This document shows, in pieces, positions 8,659-17,727 of a DNA stretch of 64,000 nt. The notes beneath the pieces were generated by a model. That model searched no databases. It saw nothing but the letters and a program-made list of their open reading frames with translations, and was not told the DNA's origin. The translations under genes and the position numbers were made by a program. This DNA is from Saprospirales bacterium. Its GTDB lineage: Bacteria > Bacteroidota > Bacteroidia > Chitinophagales > Saprospiraceae. The stretch spans positions 62,001 to 126,000 of the forward strand of contig JADJYG010000005.1 in NCBI GenBank assembly GCA_016719895.1, given 5' to 3'. How positions within the stretch are numbered: position 1 is the first letter of the stretch; each line of letters opens with the position of its first letter.

Positions 8659-9777
8659 CTATTGTTTTAGCCGTTGGCTGTAATCCCGCTCCAGGCTGTC
8701 TGCCATCATTTGGTAGGCGGGATCTTCGAGTGGGTTGACGTAGCCTTTTGTGCGGTTTTTGCCGAAGACCTTGAGTTTTACTGTGGTGTAGCGTTTGGGG
8801 TTGAGGCGGAGGTCTTGCATCAGGAGCTGGAGGTGGCGGGTGGTGCGCACCATGTTGTCGTAAAACTCGCGGTCGTGCAACAACAGGCCCATTGAGCCTT
8901 CTCCTTGCGCCAGCCCTGTAGCCAGGGTATCGAGTTTGGCGATAGCCGATTGGGTGCTGCTGAGCGTTTGGCGCAAGGCGCCGGCTGTCAAGGTGAGCGA
9001 GTCGATCAGCACCGCGGCTTTCTGGCCCGACAAGTCGAACCGGGCGTCTTTCATTTGCCCACTGACGGCCGACAGGTTTTCCAGCATGGCGGTGATGCTT
9101 TTGTTGCTGTCGCGTATGGCGCGGGTGATGTCGGCGGTGTTGTTGGCCGTTGCTGAAAGCCCGGCCGTGCTGGCATCGAGGAACAGGTTGATTTTATGGG
9201 TCATCAGGGCGATATTGTTCAGGGCGTGTTGCATGGCCACGAGCGTGCGGCCGAAGCCTTGCGGGTCGTTCGGGTCGGCTATAGAATCGTAAATGGCCGT
9301 CAGGCCGATGCGCAGGCGCTGGAGGTAGACATCCATTTCTTCGGGATTTCCCACCACACTTTCGATAAACGATTTGGTACGGCCGGTGAGATAGGCGCCG
9401 CTTTGGGCGCAGTCGGGCCCGCTGCAGGGGTGCGGTATGTCCAGGTCAATGGCTTTTCCGCCCATGATGCTGGCGCTGATAATGGTGGCTATGGCGTCCT
9501 TGGGAATGTCAATTCCCCGGTCCAGGTTGATGACCGCAATGATCGTTTTATCGTCTTCGGGGTCCACAAAAATATCTTTGACCATCCCGACTTGCAAGCC
9601 GTTAATAAATACCGGGCTGGAGGGCCGCAGTTGGTCTACATTGTCGTATTTGATATAAAAGGTTTGGGAAGCAGTCAGTGCATTGATACCCTTTAGGAAT
9701 TTGAATCCCCAGATACCAAGGGCAATGGCTGCTACGGCGAGCAGGCCAATTTTAGTTTCGTTGCTTAGTTTCAGCAT
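8659..9777 (-). CDS. MlaD/MCE family lipid-transport protein
   Basis: A 372-residue inner-membrane-anchored MCE protein. An N-terminal helix (residues 9-24) is followed by the MCE domain with 'SPVFINGLQVGMV' and 'ATIISASIMGGKAI', and then a long helical tail. MCE proteins carry phospholipid between inner and outer membranes together with an MlaE/MlaF ABC transporter, which is not in this window. The gene lies 48 bp downstream of the amidase gene. Clustering with an amidase and LptD is common in Bacteroidota and fits an envelope-maintenance role. Confidence 0.9.
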   Translation of the reverse strand: MLKLSNETKIGLLAVAAIALGIWGFKFLKGINALTASQTFYIKYDNVDQLRPSSPVFINGLQVGMVKDIFVDPEDDKTIIAVINLDRGIDIPKDAIATIISASIMGGKAIDLDIPHPCSGPDCAQSGAYLTGRTKSFIESVVGNPEEMDVYLQRLRIGLTAIYDSIADPNDPQGFGRTLVAMQHALNNIALMTHKINLFLDASTAGLSATANNTADITRAIRDSNKSITAMLENLSAVSGQMKDARFDLSGQKAAVLIDSLTLTAGALRQTLSSTQSAIAKLDTLATGLAQGEGSMGLLLHDREFYDNMVRTTRHLQLLMQDLRLNPKRYTTVKLKVFGKNRTKGYVNPLEDPAYQMMADSLERDYSQRLKQ

Positions 9778-9825
9778 TGTTGTGTGGGTGCTTTTAGAAA
9801 GGCGGTGGGTTGGATGGGGCGATGA

Positions 9826-11163
9826 CTATTTAGCCGGTTGGGCCGGCACGACTTTGGCGGTCCGGAAGCCCAGGTTAAACAATTCGGGCAGCATTTTTTC
9901 CGCTTCCGATGGGGTGGCAAATTTACCGGTAAAATAATGAAACTGCCCGGCCGATTGTTCTTCTTCCACTTCGCCAAGCAGGCTGAGCTGGCCGGCGTTT
10001 CGGTCGAGCCGGGAGGGCCACGACATTAAAAAGATGCGGTAGATGCCTGCTGTTTTCCGGCTGGTGACGACCGGCGTGTCGATTTCGTCGGCATACCGAA
10101 CCGGGGCTGCGGCAGGCTTTGACCCGGGCGCCGGGTGCTGCCGGGCGGTAGTTACAGGTACCGGGGCGACGAGGGTGGCGGGCGGTTTTTGGCCGGTGGC
10201 TGGCCCCGGGCCTTTGGCCACCATGGGAGCGGGGTTGGTTTTACTGCGGGCGAGCAGTGGAGCGCCTTCCATTTGCGCTTTGTAAGCGCGGAAGGCTTCG
10301 AAAATAGCGTCGGCCATTTGCGCCTGTCCCTCTTCCGAGGCAATAAAATGTTCTTCGCTCCGGTTGGTCAGGAACCCGGCCTCCACCAGTACGGAGGGCA
10401 TGGCCGTTTTGTGCAGTACGATAAAACCGGCTTGTTTCACGCCGCGGTCTTCGCGGTTGGCGATTTCTTTGGAATACTGCTGCACGAAGCTGGCAAAGAG
10501 GATGCTTTGTTCCAGGTACGCGCTTTGCCAGACGCTGCCGAAAATATGCGCCTCCGCGCTGTTCGGGTCGTATCCGCTGTAATTTTTCTGGTAATTGTCT
10601 TCCAGGAAAATGGAAGCATTCTCCCGTTTGGCCACTTCCAGGTTGCTCTGGGCCGTATGCAAGCCCATGACGTACGTTTCCGTGCCTTTTATATGCGATA
10701 CGCTGATCGAATTGCAATGCACACTGATGAACAGGTCGGCATTGTTGCGGTTGGCGATGGCTGCCCGCTCGTTGAGTTCCACGAACACGTCCGAATCGCG
10801 GGTGTAAATCACCTCCACGTCGGGATATTCTTCCCGGATCAGTGCGCCCAGTTTGAGCACAATGGCCAGGGCGTTGTGCTTTTCCCTGGAGCTGGCGCCG
10901 ATACAGCCGGGGTCTTTACCGCCGTGGCCGGCGTCGAGCACCACTTTTTTGATCCGGTAATTCACCGGCTTCCGCCGGGGGGGCGTTTGTGCCAGCTGCG
11001 TGACAAACAAGGAATTCCGGGAATCTATACCTTTGCCCCACTGTCCCGCGGGCGCCAGGTAGCCTTCCGGGGTGACAACCGGGGCGGCAGCTATGTTAAA
11101 ATTGGCCCCGGAAAGCCACGCCAGCAGGATCAGAATCGTTTGTTGGGCAATCAGTTTTCTCAT
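9826..11163 (-). CDS. N-acetylmuramoyl-L-alanine amidase (Amidase_3) with SPOR-like C-terminus
   Basis: Periplasmic zinc amidase that cleaves the lactyl-peptide bond of peptidoglycan (AmiA/B/C type). A signal peptide (to about residue 27) leads to the catalytic domain. Zinc ligands are His80 (DAGHGG), Glu94 and His149 (SVHCN), and the catalytic Glu is Glu261 in LVEAGFLTN. A proline/alanine-rich linker (about 300-350) joins a C-terminal region (FHYFTGKFATPSEAEKML) that resembles a SPOR peptidoglycan-binding domain. It is divergent from lptD and leads the transcript with mlaD and a methyltransferase. Confidence 0.92.
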   Translation of the reverse strand: MRKLIAQQTILILLAWLSGANFNIAAAPVVTPEGYLAPAGQWGKGIDSRNSLFVTQLAQTPPRRKPVNYRIKKVVLDAGHGGKDPGCIGASSREKHNALAIVLKLGALIREEYPDVEVIYTRDSDVFVELNERAAIANRNNADLFISVHCNSISVSHIKGTETYVMGLHTAQSNLEVAKRENASIFLEDNYQKNYSGYDPNSAEAHIFGSVWQSAYLEQSILFASFVQQYSKEIANREDRGVKQAGFIVLHKTAMPSVLVEAGFLTNRSEEHFIASEEGQAQMADAIFEAFRAYKAQMEGAPLLARSKTNPAPMVAKGPGPATGQKPPATLVAPVPVTTARQHPAPGSKPAAAPVRYADEIDTPVVTSRKTAGIYRIFLMSWPSRLDRNAGQLSLLGEVEEEQSAGQFHYFTGKFATPSEAEKMLPELFNLGFRTAKVVPAQPAK

Positions 11164-11290
11164 GCTTTAATGATCATTATGAGTGATTTGGGGCAATTTA
11201 TCTGAACAGGCATAGTCGCCGTATTTGATATGAAAAAAATATACCAATTCTTCTCCAACCATCCAACCCGCTAACCCTTCCCTCGTCCGC

Positions 11291-13969
11291 GTGTATAAAA
11301 TCATTGGCAAATATCGGTTTTTCTGGCAATTCGCCTGCGCTTTCCTGTGCACGCCTGTTTTTGCCCAGGAGCCGGTGACCCGCGCGGATACGATCGCTCC
11401 GGTATTGTTTCGCGATTCAACTGTAGTGGACTTACGGCCGGTGCGCATTTCGCGGGAAGGGCTGGACGACGAGGTGGAGTATGGCGCCGCCGATTCAATG
11501 TGGTTTGACGTCCGCAGCAAACAACTGCACCTGTATGGGCAGGCGTTTATGAAATACACCGCTATCGATTTAAAGGCCGGTTATATTTTACTGGATTACC
11601 AAAAAAATGAAGTGACCGCCGAACAATTCCCGGACACCAGCGGCCGCTTGGCCGGCCTGCCGGTATTCAAAGACGGCGACCAGGAGTTTACCGCCACCAA
11701 ACTGCGGTATAATTTCCGGTCCAAAAAAGGGATCATCTACGAAGCCCGCACCAAGCAGGAAGATTTGTATGTGCTCGGCCAAAAAGCCAAATTCGTGGCA
11801 CAGACTACTGCGAGGGATTCGGTCGTCCAAACGCAAAATACGGTGTACAACCAAAATGCCCTGTTGACCACCTGTGACGACCCCCACCCGCACTTCGGTA
11901 TCCGGACCCGGAAGCTGAAGGTTATCCCCGACAAACTGGTGGTCACCGGCTTTTCCAACGTGGAAATCGGCGGTATCCCGACTCCCCTGGTGCTGCCGTT
12001 CGGTTTTTATCCCATCACCAAAACCCGGAAATCGGGCTTGATCATCCCGCGCGATTTCGAGTTTGCCGACCGCGAAGGCCTGGGAATCAAAGACTGGGGG
12101 TATTATTTCCCGATTTCGGACCACGTGGACCTGACCCTGAGGTTCAATATCTATACCAGCGGTTCCTGGGGCATCCAGGGCGATACCCGGTACAATCAAC
12201 GCTACAAGTACAATGGCAACCTGAACCTCCGCTTCAACAACCGGGTCACGGAAGACAATACGGCCCAACGGCTATCGGCCAAATCGTTCGGTATTCGCTG
12301 GTCGCACCAACAGGACCCCAAGGCGCACCCTACCCGCAAGTTCGGCGGATCCGTGAATATCGAAACCAACCGCGACCAAAACCGCAACCGGAACGACTAC
12401 GCCAGCGTGTACCAAAACCAACTGAGCTCCAACCTCAACTATTCCCAGACCTTCCCCGGCAGGCCGTATCAATTCAACGCCAGCCTCAGCCACTCCCAGA
12501 ACACTCAAACCCGGCTGATGAATATCAGCTTTCCCACTGCGGCGTTCAACCTGCAGCGTATTTACCCCTTAAAACGCAAAAACCCGGTGGGCCGCGAACG
12601 CTGGTACGAAAAGATATCCCTCACCTACGCGTCGCGCCTGCAAAACACCGTGCAGGTGGCCGATACCCTCCTGTTTACCAGCGAAACCCTTCAACGCAGC
12701 CGCATGGGCCTGCAACACCAGGCCAGCACCGACTTCAACTTCAAACTGTTCCGCTATATCAATATCGCACCAAGGGTCAATTATGAAGAAAACTGGTATC
12801 CGTATACCATTCAGCGGGAATTTATCGATCAAATCAAATACGTGTACGATACCGTCGCCGATATCATCGTAGTAGACAGCAGCAAAACGCAATGGGGCCG
12901 TGATACGAGCTTCCGCGACTGGGGCTTCAAGCCTTTCCGGCAATACGATATAGGCATTACGGCCAATACGGCCTTGTTTTTTACCAAACAGTTTAAAAAA
13001 GGCTGGTTTCGCGGTATCCGCCATACAATGAAACCCTCGATCTCGACGGGTTTCCGGCCCGATTATTCCGGGTCCGACTATTTCCGGCAGGTACAAACCG
13101 CTTCGCGTCCGGGCCGCGAAACGTTTCAGAACTACGGTATTTTCGACGAAGCCGTGTATGGAAGGCCGTCCTCCGCGCCGCGCGACCTGGCCATCAGCTA
13201 CAGCCTGAGCAATATCCTGGAAATGAAGTTTTTTTCGGCCAGAAAGGATACGGTCCGGCGCGTGCGTATTTTCGACAACCTGGCGTTTTCGGGCAGCTAC
13301 AGCCTGACCCGGGATACGCTGAAATGGAGCCCTATCAGTACCGGGGGGCTGTTCCGCCTGTTCAAGGGCGTCACCAACCTGACCTGGAACGCGACCTTCG
13401 ATCCGTATATACTGAGCGACAAAGGCGTGCGGATCAACCGTTTTGCCGCCCGGGAAGAAGGCAAATTGTTGCGCCTGGCGAGTTTTGGCATTGCGCTCAA
13501 TACCCAGCTATCGATGCGCGATTTGCGCAAATTGTTTGAAAAAGACGGCGGCACGGCGGGCGACCAAAACGGCCGCCCTTCCCGCCAGGTGACCGTAAAA
13601 GACGATTTTTTGAGTTGGTTCGATCCGTTTCGGATCAGCCACCGGATTTCCTTCGAACGCCGGCAAATTTTCGGCACCAATCGCGACACCTTCCTCATCG
13701 GCACCAACAACATCAGTTTTTCCGGAAGCATCCCGCTGACGCCAAAATGGTCGGTCGATATCGGCAATATCAGCTACGATTTCCAGGCAAAAAGCCTGGT
13801 ATATCCCGACCTGGGTTTTACCCGCGACTTGCATTGCTGGCAGTTCAGCCTGCGTTGGCAGCCCCTGCGCGGCACGTATGAGTTTTTTATCAATGTAAAA
13901 CCCGGCACGCTCGATTTCCTCAAACTGCCGTACCGGAAGAACAACTTCGATGCGCGGGGCGGATTTTAG
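11291..13969 (+). CDS. lptD: LptD-like LPS assembly outer-membrane protein
   Basis: An 892-residue outer-membrane protein of the Bacteroidota LptD/OstA type, which inserts lipopolysaccharide into the outer leaflet. A signal peptide ends at VFAQ. An OstA-like beta-jellyroll covers roughly residues 50-230 (GADSMWFDV, LSVFKDGDQEF-type strands), followed by a long barrel rich in alternating aromatics to the C-terminus. The start is taken as GTG at 11291; no in-frame ATG precedes the signal peptide. Stop is 6 bp from the convergent ung stop. The divergent amidase/mlaD genes share the envelope theme. Confidence 0.85.
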   Translation: MYKIIGKYRFFWQFACAFLCTPVFAQEPVTRADTIAPVLFRDSTVVDLRPVRISREGLDDEVEYGAADSMWFDVRSKQLHLYGQAFMKYTAIDLKAGYILLDYQKNEVTAEQFPDTSGRLAGLPVFKDGDQEFTATKLRYNFRSKKGIIYEARTKQEDLYVLGQKAKFVAQTTARDSVVQTQNTVYNQNALLTTCDDPHPHFGIRTRKLKVIPDKLVVTGFSNVEIGGIPTPLVLPFGFYPITKTRKSGLIIPRDFEFADREGLGIKDWGYYFPISDHVDLTLRFNIYTSGSWGIQGDTRYNQRYKYNGNLNLRFNNRVTEDNTAQRLSAKSFGIRWSHQQDPKAHPTRKFGGSVNIETNRDQNRNRNDYASVYQNQLSSNLNYSQTFPGRPYQFNASLSHSQNTQTRLMNISFPTAAFNLQRIYPLKRKNPVGRERWYEKISLTYASRLQNTVQVADTLLFTSETLQRSRMGLQHQASTDFNFKLFRYINIAPRVNYEENWYPYTIQREFIDQIKYVYDTVADIIVVDSSKTQWGRDTSFRDWGFKPFRQYDIGITANTALFFTKQFKKGWFRGIRHTMKPSISTGFRPDYSGSDYFRQVQTASRPGRETFQNYGIFDEAVYGRPSSAPRDLAISYSLSNILEMKFFSARKDTVRRVRIFDNLAFSGSYSLTRDTLKWSPISTGGLFRLFKGVTNLTWNATFDPYILSDKGVRINRFAAREEGKLLRLASFGIALNTQLSMRDLRKLFEKDGGTAGDQNGRPSRQVTVKDDFLSWFDPFRISHRISFERRQIFGTNRDTFLIGTNNISFSGSIPLTPKWSVDIGNISYDFQAKSLVYPDLGFTRDLHCWQFSLRWQPLRGTYEFFINVKPGTLDFLKLPYRKNNFDARGGF

Positions 13970-13975
13970 GAGGGT

Positions 13976-14662
13976 TTACAGGACGCTCCAGTCAACAGGC
14001 GTCCGGCCCTGCTTTTCCAGCAATTCGTTGGTACGGCTGAAATGGCCGCAGCCCTGGAAGCCGTTGCCGGCCAGTGGGGAAGGGTGGGGGGCCGTGAGCA
14101 CGTAGTGTTTCATTTCGTCGATCAGCGGTTGTTTACTTTGGGCAAATTTCCCCCACAAGAGAAAGACGACACCCTCTTTTTCCACTGAAATATGCCGGAT
14201 CACAGCGTCGGTGAACGTCTGCCAGCCGATCTTCTGATGCGAGGCCGGCTGGTTGGCTTCCACGGTGAGCATGGCGTTGAGCAGCAACACCCCCTGAGCG
14301 GCCCAGGCCGTCAGATCGCCGTGGGTGGGCATGGGCAAGCCGAGGTCGCGGTTGATTTCCGTATAAATATTGATCAGTGACGGGGGGATTTTTTTGCCTT
14401 TGGGTACCGAAAAACACAAGCCCATAGCTTCGCCGGGGTTGTGGTAGGGGTCCTGCCCCAGGATGATCACTTTTACCCGGTCGAAGGGCGTTTGATTGAA
14501 GGCGTTGAAGATCAGTGGACCGGGCGGATAAATGACTTTACCTGCGTTCTTTTGTTCGACCAGGTAAGTTTTGATGGCGGCGAAGTAGGGCTGCCGGAAT
14601 TCATCGGCCAGCACCGCTTTCCAGCCGGCTTCGATTTGTACGTTTTCAACATTTTCAGCCAT
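13976..14662 (-). CDS. ung: Uracil-DNA glycosylase, family 1
   Basis: A 228-residue base-excision repair enzyme that removes uracil from DNA. The water-activating motif is GQDPYH (Asp71) and the minor-groove/leaving-group motif is HPSPLAG (His193); the length is normal for the family. ATG at 14662 (MAENVENVQI) is chosen because a longer in-frame extension runs antisense through the tRNA-Arg gene and encodes nothing conserved. A good -7 box (TATCTTTG, minus strand) lies 24 bp upstream. Confidence 0.97.
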   Translation of the reverse strand: MAENVENVQIEAGWKAVLADEFRQPYFAAIKTYLVEQKNAGKVIYPPGPLIFNAFNQTPFDRVKVIILGQDPYHNPGEAMGLCFSVPKGKKIPPSLINIYTEINRDLGLPMPTHGDLTAWAAQGVLLLNAMLTVEANQPASHQKIGWQTFTDAVIRHISVEKEGVVFLLWGKFAQSKQPLIDEMKHYVLTAPHPSPLAGNGFQGCGHFSRTNELLEKQGRTPVDWSVL

Positions 14663-14685
14663 TACGGGCGCGTGTTTCTGCCGGA

Positions 14686-14693
14686 CAAAGATA
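14686..14693 (-). promoter_or_regulatory. Probable -7 box of ung
   Basis: Minus-strand TATCTTTG, a full match to the Bacteroidota TAnnTTTG element, 24 bp before the ung ATG. No TTG is found at the -33 spacing. Confidence 0.5.
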
Positions 14694-14704
14694 ACCGGTG
14701 CGGG

Positions 14705-14734
14705 TTGTGTTCCCGTAAAAATGCCGTATTTTTG
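14705..14734 (+). promoter_or_regulatory. Promoter of tRNA-Arg
   Basis: TTG (14705-14707), 19 bp, then TATTTTTG (14727-14734): a full match to the Bacteroidota -33/-7 promoter. The predicted start is about 15 bp before the mature tRNA 5' end. It is oriented opposite to the ung promoter and the two overlap within 20 bp. Confidence 0.6.
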
Positions 14735-14755
14735 CCCCGCGTTTTTTGAAAAACT

Positions 14756-14831
14756 GGTCCCGTAGCTCAATGGATAGAGCACCTGCCTTCTAAGCAGGCG
14801 GTTACAGGTTCGACCCCTGTCGGGATCACCA
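14756..14831 (+). tRNA. tRNA-Arg (anticodon TCT)
   Basis: A complete 76-nt cloverleaf. The acceptor stem GGTCCCG pairs with CGGGATC (one G-U), the D-arm is GCTC/GAGC, the anticodon arm is CCTGC-CTTCTAA-GCAGG with anticodon TCT, and the T-arm is ACAGG-TTCGACC-CCTGT. Discriminator A and an encoded CCA follow. The last 6 nt overlap the 3' end of ribD on the other strand. Confidence 0.97.
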
Positions 14832-15914
14832 GGCCTCAGACAGAAGCCATATTTCCACCCGGTCTGTCCCAATCAAGCCGCTTGTTTCCAAACGTGCACT
14901 TTCCGGTACCCGCGGCGCTGCGATCCCGCCGCCCAATCGCACCGGATTTTCCAGCACCCGGATTTCGTCCCAGCACCCATTGTCCAGAAACTGCCGGAGC
15001 GTATAGGCTCCACCTTCCACCAACAGGATAGCGCGGTTACCGGCGTGTAGTTTTTCCAATAGAAATGGGATCCAGTCCAGGTCCGGTCCGGCGCCTGCCA
15101 GGGGCAAAAAAGTCGTGTTTTTCCATTGCCCCGGCCGCTTGCCGCCCAGTATCCACGTCGGCATGGAATCGTCCAACAGGTGCGCGTTGCCGGGTATCTT
15201 TCCGGAAAAATCAAGCGCCACGCGCAGGGGCGATTTCCCGGAATACCAGCGGTTGTCGAGCCGTGGGTTGTCGGTGCGAGCCGTTTTGGCGCCCACCAGG
15301 ATGGCATCGACTTCGCTGCGCCAGCGGTGTACGAGGCGTTGGGCAAGCGGGCCGGAGATGGGTGTTCGCTCAGCGGCACGGCCCAGGTAGCCATCGGCAC
15401 TTTGGGCCCATTTCAGGATGATGTAGGGGCGTTTTTGGGTCATCCAGGTGAAAAAAGCGCGATTCAAGCTGCGGCCTTCGGCTTCGAGCGCCCGGGCAAT
15501 TACCTCCACGCCGGCTGCGCGCAGCTTGGCCACGCTTTGCCCTCCGGTGAGCGGGTTGGGATCGATACTGCTCACGACGACGCGGGGTATTTTTTGTTCC
15601 AGGATCAAATCCACACAAGGCGGTGTTTTCCCGTGGTGAAAGCAGGGTTCCAGCGCGCAATACAAGGTGGAACGCGGGGTCAGATTCCGGTCAGCGCGGG
15701 CCACGGCGCGGATGGCCTGTACTTCGGCGTGGGCTTCCCCATACCGTTGGTGCCAGCCTTCGCCGATGATCCGGTTGTCGTACGCCAGTACGGCGCCCAC
15801 CATCGGGTTGGGCGATACGCTGCCGGCGCCCAGGCGGGCCAATTGGAAGCAACGGCGCAGGAAACGCTGCTCGCCGGCGGCCAGCGCGGGCGCATCAGGG
15901 TTGATTTCCGCCAT
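14826..15914 (-). CDS. ribD: Bifunctional riboflavin biosynthesis deaminase/reductase RibD
   Basis: Catalyses two steps of riboflavin synthesis: deamination of the pyrimidine intermediate, then NADPH-dependent reduction of the ribosyl chain. The N-terminal cytidine-deaminase-like zinc site is HAE (His62-Glu64) plus PC-x8-C (Cys91, Cys100 in EPCFHHGKTPPC). The reductase domain starts near RPYIILKWAQSADGY. Length is 362 residues. ATG at 15914 is chosen; this overlaps the pyrF stop by 20 bp, implying translational coupling. The stop codon lies inside the opposite-strand tRNA-Arg. Other rib genes are not in the window. Confidence 0.95.
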   Translation of the reverse strand: MAEINPDAPALAAGEQRFLRRCFQLARLGAGSVSPNPMVGAVLAYDNRIIGEGWHQRYGEAHAEVQAIRAVARADRNLTPRSTLYCALEPCFHHGKTPPCVDLILEQKIPRVVVSSIDPNPLTGGQSVAKLRAAGVEVIARALEAEGRSLNRAFFTWMTQKRPYIILKWAQSADGYLGRAAERTPISGPLAQRLVHRWRSEVDAILVGAKTARTDNPRLDNRWYSGKSPLRVALDFSGKIPGNAHLLDDSMPTWILGGKRPGQWKNTTFLPLAGAGPDLDWIPFLLEKLHAGNRAILLVEGGAYTLRQFLDNGCWDEIRVLENPVRLGGGIAAPRVPESARLETSGLIGTDRVEIWLLSEAW

Positions 15915-16737
15915 GTCCGTTCGTGTACTGTGGCAATAATTCCGCCATTTCTGTTTGCAGCCGTTGTGCTTCGGCGCGGGCGGCCGTGGCAAAACCGGGT
16001 CCCGAAGCGGCATAGAGGATGCTGCGCGAGGCATTTATCAGCAGACCGCAATCGGGGGTCAGTCCCATCCGGCATACCGCCGCCAGGTCGCCGCCTTGTG
16101 CGCCGACGCCGGGTACCAGGAAAAAGTGACCGGGTGCGATGGCGCGGGCGCGGGCGAAGGCTTCTGGGTGCGTGGCGCCAACGACAAACATGAGGTTGTC
16201 CGGGCTGCCCCAGCATTGGCTCAGGCGCATGACTTTTTCCCAGACCAGTTCCCGGGTATCTTCCAACCCGTTGCGTTGGAAGTTTTCACTGCCAGGGTTG
16301 GAGGTCAGGGCCAGTACGATGGCCCATTTGCCTGGAAACCCTAAAAAAGGAACAACGGAGTCCTCCCCCATATAGGGCGCCACCGTGACGGCGTCGCAGT
16401 TGAGGCTTTCGAAAAAGGCCGATGCATACAGGCGGCTGGTATTGCCAATGTCGCCGCGTTTGGCATCGGCAATGATAAAGTGTTCCCGGCCAATATAGGC
16501 CACCGTACGCTCGAAATCGCGCCAGCCTTCTGCGCCGCGGGCTTCGTAAAACGCCAGGTTGGGTTTGTAGGCCACGCAGAGGTCGCGGGTGGCGTCGATG
16601 ATTTGCCGGTTGAAGGAAAAAACAGCGTCGGGTTGGTTGCGGAGCGGTTCGGGCAGTTTGCCCGGCTCGGTATCCAACCCGACGCACAGGAATGATTTTT
16701 TTCTGAAAATCTCCGCAAGGAGTGTTTGGCGATCCAT
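15895..16737 (-). CDS. pyrF: Orotidine 5'-phosphate decarboxylase (long form)
   Basis: Last step of UMP synthesis, converting OMP to UMP and CO2. The catalytic Lys-Asp array lies in IADAKRGDIGNTS, preceded by the substrate-binding FLCVGLDTEP. At 280 residues it belongs to the longer 'type 2' group found in Bacteroidota and actinobacteria. The -7 box TACCTTTG ends only 4 nt before the ATG, so the message may be leaderless. It overlaps ribD at its 3' end. Confidence 0.96.
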   Translation of the reverse strand: MDRQTLLAEIFRKKSFLCVGLDTEPGKLPEPLRNQPDAVFSFNRQIIDATRDLCVAYKPNLAFYEARGAEGWRDFERTVAYIGREHFIIADAKRGDIGNTSRLYASAFFESLNCDAVTVAPYMGEDSVVPFLGFPGKWAIVLALTSNPGSENFQRNGLEDTRELVWEKVMRLSQCWGSPDNLMFVVGATHPEAFARARAIAPGHFFLVPGVGAQGGDLAAVCRMGLTPDCGLLINASRSILYAASGPGFATAARAEAQRLQTEMAELLPQYTNGHGGNQP

Positions 16738-16741
16738 GCGG

Positions 16742-16749
16742 CAAAGGTA
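16742..16749 (-). promoter_or_regulatory. -7 box abutting the pyrF start
   Basis: Minus-strand TACCTTTG followed by CCGC and the pyrF ATG. With the usual distance from a -7 box, transcription would start at or next to the ATG. No clear -33 TTG; the upstream bases belong to the arsM 3' end. Confidence 0.5.
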
Positions 16750-16753
16750 GTGA

Positions 16754-17653
16754 TTAACAACAACCGCTACCGGGTTCGCAACAAGCGATAGCGGCTTTTA
16801 ATTCCGCCAGGTTGACCTTGTGCTTTTCCTTTTTTTGCCTTTTTTCCACACCGCCCGGCTTTTCGGCAAATACCGTAACGCTGAAAATGCCCATTCCGGA
16901 CTGCAGGAAGTCGCGCAGCTGGTTTTCCGTCAGGTACTCCAGCAAAATATGATCGGGGATGAGTATGGGTTTTTCTTTTTGTACCTGGATATCCTGAAAA
17001 CCGGCCTCCCGGATCAGATCGAGGTACCCGGCCCTTTGAATGGCCCCCGATACGCAGCCGGCGTATAATTCGGCGCTTTCGCGCAGGGAGCCGGGCAGTT
17101 CGCCCACCAGCACGATATCGCTGATGCTGAAATGGCCGCCCGGCCGCAATACGCGCATGATTTCGGCAAACACCCGGCGTTTGTCCGGCACGAGATTGAG
17201 GACACAGTTCGACACTACGACGTCGGCAGATGCGTCGCTGACGGGCATGTCTTCAATATCGCCCTGGCGAAATTCCACGTTATTAAACCCCAGTTTTTCG
17301 GCATTCTGCCGCGCCCGGCGCACCATTTCGGGCGTGAAATCAATGCCGATCACCTTACCTTCGGGGCCGGTGGCCGCGCGGGCGACAAAACAGTCGTTGC
17401 CGGCGCCGGCGCCCAGGTCGACGACGGTATCGCCGGCTTCGATGCAGGCGAATTCTGTCGGCAAACCGCAGCCAAGGCTCAGGTCGGCATCGGGGTTATA
17501 GCCTTGCAGGTTGGCGTACGACTCCGACATGATCGTGTAGGTGCCCGGCGCGCCAACGCCGCAGCAGGACTTGGCATTGGTTTCCCGGCTCTGCCGGGCG
17601 ATTTCCGCGTATTTTTCGCGGACGTTTGTTTTCAGTGCTTCTGAATCAGTCAT
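16754..17653 (-). CDS. arsM: Arsenite methyltransferase ArsM
   Basis: SAM-dependent As(III) methyltransferase that detoxifies arsenite by methylation. Family cysteines are visible as Cys30-Cys31 (KSCCGVG), SNCVLN and YAGCVSG, which together form the As(III) site. The SAM motif is VVDLGAGAGNDCF. The protein ends in a cysteine-rich tail (CCEPGSGCC) that could bind metalloid. It lies 74 bp downstream of arsR in the same direction, so it is almost certainly ArsR-controlled. No ArsB/Acr3 pump or ArsC reductase is near. Confidence 0.95.
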   Translation of the reverse strand: MTDSEALKTNVREKYAEIARQSRETNAKSCCGVGAPGTYTIMSESYANLQGYNPDADLSLGCGLPTEFACIEAGDTVVDLGAGAGNDCFVARAATGPEGKVIGIDFTPEMVRRARQNAEKLGFNNVEFRQGDIEDMPVSDASADVVVSNCVLNLVPDKRRVFAEIMRVLRPGGHFSISDIVLVGELPGSLRESAELYAGCVSGAIQRAGYLDLIREAGFQDIQVQKEKPILIPDHILLEYLTENQLRDFLQSGMGIFSVTVFAEKPGGVEKRQKKEKHKVNLAELKAAIACCEPGSGCC

Positions 17654-17727
17654 TTTTTGTTCGCTTTTAGTTGTTCAATCATACTGTTTTTTCCTTTTCC
17701 GGGCAATTGGGTGATTGTCCACCGGGT

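Noticed and set aside
14663..14872. N-terminal extension of uracil-DNA glycosylase
   Set aside because: It runs antisense through the tRNA-Arg gene.
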